Below are positions 6,571 through 10,259 of a stretch of DNA of 10,259 nt, one piece after another. Below the pieces are notes generated by a model. It made no database searches. It worked only from the letters and a program-made list of their open reading frames with translations, and had not been told where the DNA came from. The stretch's first letter is position 1. Each line of letters starts with the position of its first letter. The position numbers were made by a program, and so were the translations under genes. This DNA is from Actinomycetota bacterium (GTDB taxonomy: Bacteria; Actinomycetota; Thermoleophilia; Solirubrobacterales; Solirubrobacteraceae): positions 1-10,259 of the forward strand of contig VAYD01000169.1 in the NCBI GenBank assembly GCA_005883905.1. Direction: 5' to 3'.

Positions 6571-6609
6571 CTGGGACGGGCGTCGATCGGGCGTAGGTTG
6601 AAGGGCATG
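6571..6609 (+). promoter_or_regulatory. Predicted leaderless promoter of the AhpD-like gene
   Basis: CTGGGA (6571-6576), a 17-nt spacer and TAGGTT (6594-6599) lie 7 nt before the ATG at 6607. The 42-nt gap between the VOC stop and this ATG holds little else. The -35 box is weak; the -10 and its spacing are the main support. Confidence 0.55.
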
Positions 6610-7023
6610 GCCCATCCCGAGAAGCACATGAACTCCCTTGACCAAGCCGCCCACTCCCTCGGCGACCTCGACCCGCGCCTGCGCGAGCTGATCCGCGTGC
6701 GCGCGTCGCAGCTCAACGGCTGCGCGTACTGCCTGTCGCTCCACAACGAGGACGCCCGCAAGGCCGGCGAGGACCAGATCCGCCTGGACGTCCTCGCCGG
6801 CTGGCGCGAGGCCGGCGACCTCTTCGACGAGCGCGAGCGCGCGGCGCTGGCCCTCGTCGACGCCGTCACCCTGATGCGCGAGCCCGGCGCGGCGTACGAC
6901 GCCGCGGGCGAGGTGCTCACGGCCGAGGAGCTCGACGGCGTCCTGTGGCAGGCGATCGCCATCAATGCATGGAATCGCCAGGCGGTCACGACGCATTCGC
7001 GCCCGGAACCCGCAGCCGCATGA
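6607..7023 (+). CDS. AhpD-like carboxymuconolactone decarboxylase family protein
   Basis: The 138-residue protein has the all-helical AhpD/CMD pattern. RELIRVRASQLNGCAYCLSLH contains the redox pair Cys39-x-x-Cys42 and His46, the catalytic set of AhpD-type alkylhydroperoxidases. NEDARKAG and LLxxWREAGDLFDERERAALALV-type helices follow, then LTAEELDGVLWQAIAINAWNR, a typical C-terminal block. Family members reduce peroxides through the CxxC disulfide or act in related redox chemistry; a cytoplasmic antioxidant role is likely, but the reductant partner is not visible here. ATG 6607 is preferred over TTG 6598 because it lies 7 nt after the TAGGTT -10 box and TTG 6598 would overlap that box. The PAS-GGDEF-EAL gene starts 36 nt after the stop and could be co-transcribed. 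Confidence 0.88.
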   Translation: MAHPEKHMNSLDQAAHSLGDLDPRLRELIRVRASQLNGCAYCLSLHNEDARKAGEDQIRLDVLAGWREAGDLFDERERAALALVDAVTLMREPGAAYDAAGEVLTAEELDGVLWQAIAINAWNRQAVTTHSRPEPAAA

Positions 7024-7059
7024 CTCAAGCGGGCCGCGCCCGCTGCCGACGTAACGATC

Positions 7060-8838
7060 ATGGCCGGAACGTCCGAGACGTCCTCGGCGATCAGCGACGA
7101 CCGCTTTCGTTCGCTGGTCGAGGACCTCCCCGCGGTCACCTACATCGCCGACTTCGTCGGGACGTTCACGCTGCGCTACGTCAGCCCGCAGCTCACGAAG
7201 CTCTTCGGCTACTCGCCGGATGCGTGGATGGCGGACGAGGCCGCGTGGGTCGACGCGGTGCACCCGGACGACCGCGAGCGGATCCTCCACGAGGCTGAGG
7301 CGTGCATCGCCGCCGCGCTGCCGTTCGACTTCGAGTACCGGCTGATCACCGCCGACGGCCGCGAGCGCTGGATCTGGGAGAAGACCGCGGTCCAGCGCGA
7401 CCACGAGGGGCGGCCGCTCGCGGTCAATGGCGTGATGATCGACGTCACCGACCTGCACCACGCGCAGGAGGCGCTGCTGGACGAGGCCGAGGGCCGCGCA
7501 CGCGAGCGCGAGCACTACGAGACCGCGCTGCGCCGGCAAGCGGATGAGCACCGCCACCACGCCCTGCACGACGACCTGACGGGGCTGCCCAACCGGCGCT
7601 CGCTCTACGAGCGGCTCGCCGCCGAGATGTCCGCCGCGCAGCCCGGCTATGAGTTCTCGCTGCTGCTCGTCGATCTCGACCGCTTCAAGGAGGTCAACGA
7701 CGTCCTGGGCCACCAGAGCGGCGACGATCTGCTGCGGCAGGTCGCCGCGCGCTTCGCGCGGGAGGTCCGCGGAGAGGATCTGCTCGCGCGCCTCGGCGGC
7801 GACGAGTTCGCGGTGCTCGTCGGTGGCTGGCGCGGAGCCGAGGCCGGCCTGGAGATCGCGCGGCGGCTCAGCGACGCGCTCTGCCAGGAGTTCATCCTGA
7901 GCGGCGTGCCCGTGCATGTCGAGGCCTCGATCGGGATCGCCCGCTACCCCTTCGACGGGGCAGACGCGACGACGCTGCTGCGCTGCGCCGACTCCGCGAT
8001 GTACGCCGCCAAGGACCTGAGCACCGAGCTCGAGCTGTTCGACGGCGACCGCGACCACCACAGCCCGACGCGGCTCAAGCGCCTGGGCGAGCTGCGCCAG
8101 GCGCTGGACCGCGGCGAGCTCGTCCTGCACTACCAGCCCAAGCTGCGGCTGGAGAGCGGGACGATCCCGGGCGTCGAGGCGCTCGTGCGCTGGCAGCATC
8201 CCGAGCACGGGCTGCTCCCGCCGGGCGAGTTCGTCCCGCTCGCCGAGCAGACCGGCCTCATCAAGCCGCTGACGAGCTTCGTCCTGCGGGCGGCGCTGCA
8301 GCAGGTCAACGCGTGGCAGACCGCCGGCCACGACCTCTCGATCGCGGTCAACATCTCCGAGCGCAGCCTGCTGGATCCCGACTTCCCCGACGAAGTCACG
8401 TGCATCCTGCTCGACGCCGGCGTGCCGCCGCACCATCTCGAGCTCGAGATCACCGAAGGCACGATCATGGCCGACCCCGTGCGCGCCGCCGCCGTGCTGC
8501 GGCGCCTCGACGACCTCGGCGTCGTGCTGTCGCTGGACGACTTCGGCACCGGGTACTCGTCGCTCAGCCGCCTGCGTGAGCTGCCGATCAGCGAGATCAA
8601 GATCGACCGCTCGTTCGCCGCGCGGATCGAGACCGATGAGCGCGACATCGCGATAATGCGCTCGACGATCGAGCTCGGCCACAACCTCGGCTGCTCCGTC
8701 GTCGCCGAGGGTCTGGAGACGGCCGAGGCGCTGCAGCGGGTGACGTCGCTCGGCTGCGACACGGGTCAGGGCTTCCACATCGCCCGCCCGCTCGAGGCGG
8801 ACGCGATCTCCGCTTGGCTGGCTGATCGACAGGGGTAG
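7060..8838 (+). CDS. PAS-GGDEF-EAL cyclic-di-GMP signalling protein
   Basis: This is an intact 592-residue protein. A PAS domain of the PAS_3 type covers about residues 14-130 (RFRSLVEDLPAVTYIAD, FGYSPDAW, VHPDDRERI, ending GVMIDVTDLHHAQEAL). A charged helical, probably coiled-coil linker runs to about 165. The GGDEF domain starts at HDDLTGLPNRRSL, with GGDEF at 246-250 and an RxxD inhibitory site (RGED, 237-240). The EAL domain has EAL at 373-375, NISERSL, ELEITEG, DDFGTGYSSL from 493, KIDRSF, VAEGLET (Glu550) and GQGFHIARP, so all usual catalytic residues are present. It has no signal peptide or membrane segment, so it is a cytoplasmic protein probably sensing a small ligand or redox state through PAS. 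Both cyclase and phosphodiesterase activity look possible from motifs; the net direction cannot be told. The start ATG 7060 has no clear Shine-Dalgarno. Confidence 0.93.
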   Translation: MAGTSETSSAISDDRFRSLVEDLPAVTYIADFVGTFTLRYVSPQLTKLFGYSPDAWMADEAAWVDAVHPDDRERILHEAEACIAAALPFDFEYRLITADGRERWIWEKTAVQRDHEGRPLAVNGVMIDVTDLHHAQEALLDEAEGRAREREHYETALRRQADEHRHHALHDDLTGLPNRRSLYERLAAEMSAAQPGYEFSLLLVDLDRFKEVNDVLGHQSGDDLLRQVAARFAREVRGEDLLARLGGDEFAVLVGGWRGAEAGLEIARRLSDALCQEFILSGVPVHVEASIGIARYPFDGADATTLLRCADSAMYAAKDLSTELELFDGDRDHHSPTRLKRLGELRQALDRGELVLHYQPKLRLESGTIPGVEALVRWQHPEHGLLPPGEFVPLAEQTGLIKPLTSFVLRAALQQVNAWQTAGHDLSIAVNISERSLLDPDFPDEVTCILLDAGVPPHHLELEITEGTIMADPVRAAAVLRRLDDLGVVLSLDDFGTGYSSLSRLRELPISEIKIDRSFAARIETDERDIAIMRSTIELGHNLGCSVVAEGLETAEALQRVTSLGCDTGQGFHIARPLEADAISAWLADRQG

Positions 8839-8851
8839 CATCGGCCGTATG
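8814..8851 (+). promoter_or_regulatory. Predicted leaderless promoter of the aldehyde dehydrogenase gene
   Basis: TTGGCT (8814-8819), a 16-nt spacer and TAGCAT (8836-8841) lie 7 nt before the ATG at 8849. The -10 box begins with the TAG stop codon of the PAS-GGDEF-EAL gene, and the -35 lies inside that gene. No Shine-Dalgarno is visible before the ATG. This is the best promoter match in the window. Confidence 0.6.
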
Positions 8852-10259
8852 GCCATTGCAACCTCCGAGCAGTCCGTCGTCGACTCTGTCCCACACCAGC
8901 TGTACATCGGCGGCGAGTGGCGCGATGGTTCCGCGGGGACGCTCCCGGTCGAGGATCCGGCGACCGGGGAGACGCTGACCGAGATCGCCGACGCCACCCC
9001 CCAGGACGCCGACGCAGCGCTGCAGGCGGCGACCGACGCCTTCAAGGACTTCCGCAACATGCCGCCGCGCGAGCGCGGTGACATCCTGCGCCGCGCCTAC
9101 GACATGATCATCGAGCGCCAGGACGATCTGGCGCTGCTGATGACGCTCGAGATGGGCAAGCCCGTCGCCGAGTCCAAGGCCGAGATCGTCTACGCGGCGA
9201 ACTTCTTCCGCTGGTACAGCGAGGAGGCCGTGCGCATCAACGGCCGCTTCACCGTCAACGAGAACGGCAAGGGCCGCGTGCTGACGATGAAGCAGGCGGT
9301 CGGGCCCTGCGTGTTCATCACGCCATGGAACTTCCCGCTGGCGATGGGCACGCGCAAGGTCGGCCCTGCGATCGCCGCGGGCTGCACGATGGTCGTCAAG
9401 CCGGCCAAACAGACGCCGCTGTCGATGCTCGCGATGGCGAAGATCCTGGAGGAGGCCGGGCTGCCCGGCGGCGTGTGCAACATCATCACCGCCTCGAAGT
9501 CGGGCGCGGTGATGGAGCCGCTGATCAAGGACCCGCGCACGCGCAAGCTGTCGTTCACCGGCTCGACCGAGGTCGGCCGCGAGCTGATCAAGCAGTCCGC
9601 CGACCAGATCCTCAAGGTGTCGATGGAGCTCGGCGGCAACGCGCCGTTCCTGATCTTCGACGACGCGGACCTGGACCTCGCGGTCGAGGGGGCGATGCTG
9701 GCGAAGATGCGCAACACCGGCGAGGCCTGCACGAGCGCCAACCGCTTCCACGTGCAGGAGGGCATCGCCGGCGAGTTCGCCGAACGGCTGGCCGAGCGCA
9801 TGGGCTCGTTGAAGGTCGGGCGCGGGACCGACGACGGCGTCGAGGTCGGGCCGCTCATCGACGACGTGCAGCGCGGCAAGGTCGAGGAGCTCGTCGAGGA
9901 CGCGCGTTCGAAGGGCGCGAAGGTCGTCGTCGGCGGCGAGCGCAGCGACGGCGCCGGCTACTTCTACAAGCCGACGGTGCTCGGCGACATCCCCGACGGC
10001 GCGCGCGTGCTCAGCGAGGAGATCTTCGGGCCGGTCGCGCCGGTCAAGCGCTTCGCGTCCGAGGAGGAGGCGATCGCGGCGGCCAACGCCACTGAGTACG
10101 GCCTCGTCGCCTACGTCTTCACCCGCGACATCAACCGCGCGTTCCGCGTCATGGAGGAGCTCGACACGGGGATGATCGGGTTCAACCAGGGCATGGTCTC
10201 CAACGCCGGCGCGCCGTTCGGGGGCGTCAAGCAGTCTGGCTTCGGCCGCGAGGGCGGTC
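8849..10259 (+). CDS. gabD: Aldehyde dehydrogenase, succinate-semialdehyde (GabD) type, 5' part
   Basis: The frame opens at ATG 8849 and is still open at the window edge after 470 codons; family length (about 480-490) suggests only a short C-terminal piece is missing. LYIGGEW and the MGKPVAESK stretch start the NAD(P)-binding domain. PWNFP (Asn161), VVKPAKQTPLS, FTGSTEVGR, MELGGNAP (general base Glu260) and GEACTSANR (catalytic Cys294) follow, then EIFGPVAPV and FGGVKQSGFGREG. The ELGGNAPFLIFDDADLD and MGKPVAESK segments are closest to GabD-type succinate-semialdehyde dehydrogenases, which oxidise succinic semialdehyde to succinate in 4-aminobutyrate breakdown. The exact substrate is inferred and no gabT lies in the window. 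It starts 10 nt after the preceding stop, with its own predicted leaderless promoter. Confidence 0.9.
   Translation, partial: MAIATSEQSVVDSVPHQLYIGGEWRDGSAGTLPVEDPATGETLTEIADATPQDADAALQAATDAFKDFRNMPPRERGDILRRAYDMIIERQDDLALLMTLEMGKPVAESKAEIVYAANFFRWYSEEAVRINGRFTVNENGKGRVLTMKQAVGPCVFITPWNFPLAMGTRKVGPAIAAGCTMVVKPAKQTPLSMLAMAKILEEAGLPGGVCNIITASKSGAVMEPLIKDPRTRKLSFTGSTEVGRELIKQSADQILKVSMELGGNAPFLIFDDADLDLAVEGAMLAKMRNTGEACTSANRFHVQEGIAGEFAERLAERMGSLKVGRGTDDGVEVGPLIDDVQRGKVEELVEDARSKGAKVVVGGERSDGAGYFYKPTVLGDIPDGARVLSEEIFGPVAPVKRFASEEEAIAAANATEYGLVAYVFTRDINRAFRVMEELDTGMIGFNQGMVSNAGAPFGGVKQSGFGREGG

Noticed and set aside
1240..8830. The two GGDEF-EAL genes as a recent tandem duplication
   Set aside because: They share only family motifs; their N-terminal regions differ completely (membrane region versus PAS) and the intervening sequences diverge, so they are ordinary distant paralogues.
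6169..9084. 971-codon open frame on the minus strand
   Set aside because: It runs antisense to several clearly recognised plus-strand genes and has only the low-complexity R/A/D composition typical of GC-rich shadow frames. Its only familiar stretch is the acetolactate synthase piece from the inverted 67-bp copy.

Overview
The window is very GC-rich DNA with the strong G/C third-position bias of a high-GC actinobacterium. Protein style (R/A/D-rich GGDEF-EAL proteins, a secreted SpoIID/LytB-domain protein, MaoC and AhpD-like enzymes) and TAGNNT -10 elements placed 7 nt before ATG fit a soil Thermoleophilia/Solirubrobacterales-type chromosome. That placement is an inference from style, not a proven assignment. 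No rRNA, tRNA, CRISPR, transposase or phage gene was seen.

Layout: (1) the 3' end of a MaoC-type enoyl-CoA hydratase (2-364); (2) a 148-nt leader with possible RNA structure, then a membrane-anchored GGDEF-EAL protein (513-2559) broken by a 4-bp tandem duplication; (3) on the minus strand, a secreted SpoIID/LytB-domain protein (2556-3995) that meets the GGDEF-EAL gene tail to tail, the two stop codons sharing one CTAG; (4) divergently, a thiamine-diphosphate acetolactate-synthase-like enzyme (4077-5732) overlapping an AraC-type regulator by 1 nt (5732-6151); (5) a VOC/glyoxalase-family gene (6162-6564) whose middle is replaced by a 67-bp inverted copy of the acetolactate synthase gene; (6) an AhpD-like carboxymuconolactone decarboxylase family protein (6607-7023); (7) an intact PAS-GGDEF-EAL protein (7060-8838); (8) the first 470 codons of a GabD-type aldehyde dehydrogenase (8849 to the window end).

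Functionally this is a mixed housekeeping/accessory stretch. It holds cyclic-di-GMP signalling (two GGDEF-EAL proteins, one apparently disabled), cell-wall remodelling, and small-molecule metabolism (acetolactate synthase, aldehyde dehydrogenase, AhpD-like, VOC), with a regulator-VOC pair in which the regulator is intact and the VOC gene is ruined.

The strongest unexpected signal is the perfect 67-bp inverted duplication (5227-5293 against 6230-6296) that rewrites the VOC gene. It looks like a double template switch, or else an amplification/assembly chimera. Second are the CACG-duplication frameshift and a recurring promoter layout (TAGNNT, 7 nt, ATG) that predicts leaderless mRNAs; in two cases the upstream gene's TAG stop codon forms the first half of the -10 box. 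I did not find a convincing new multi-gene system.
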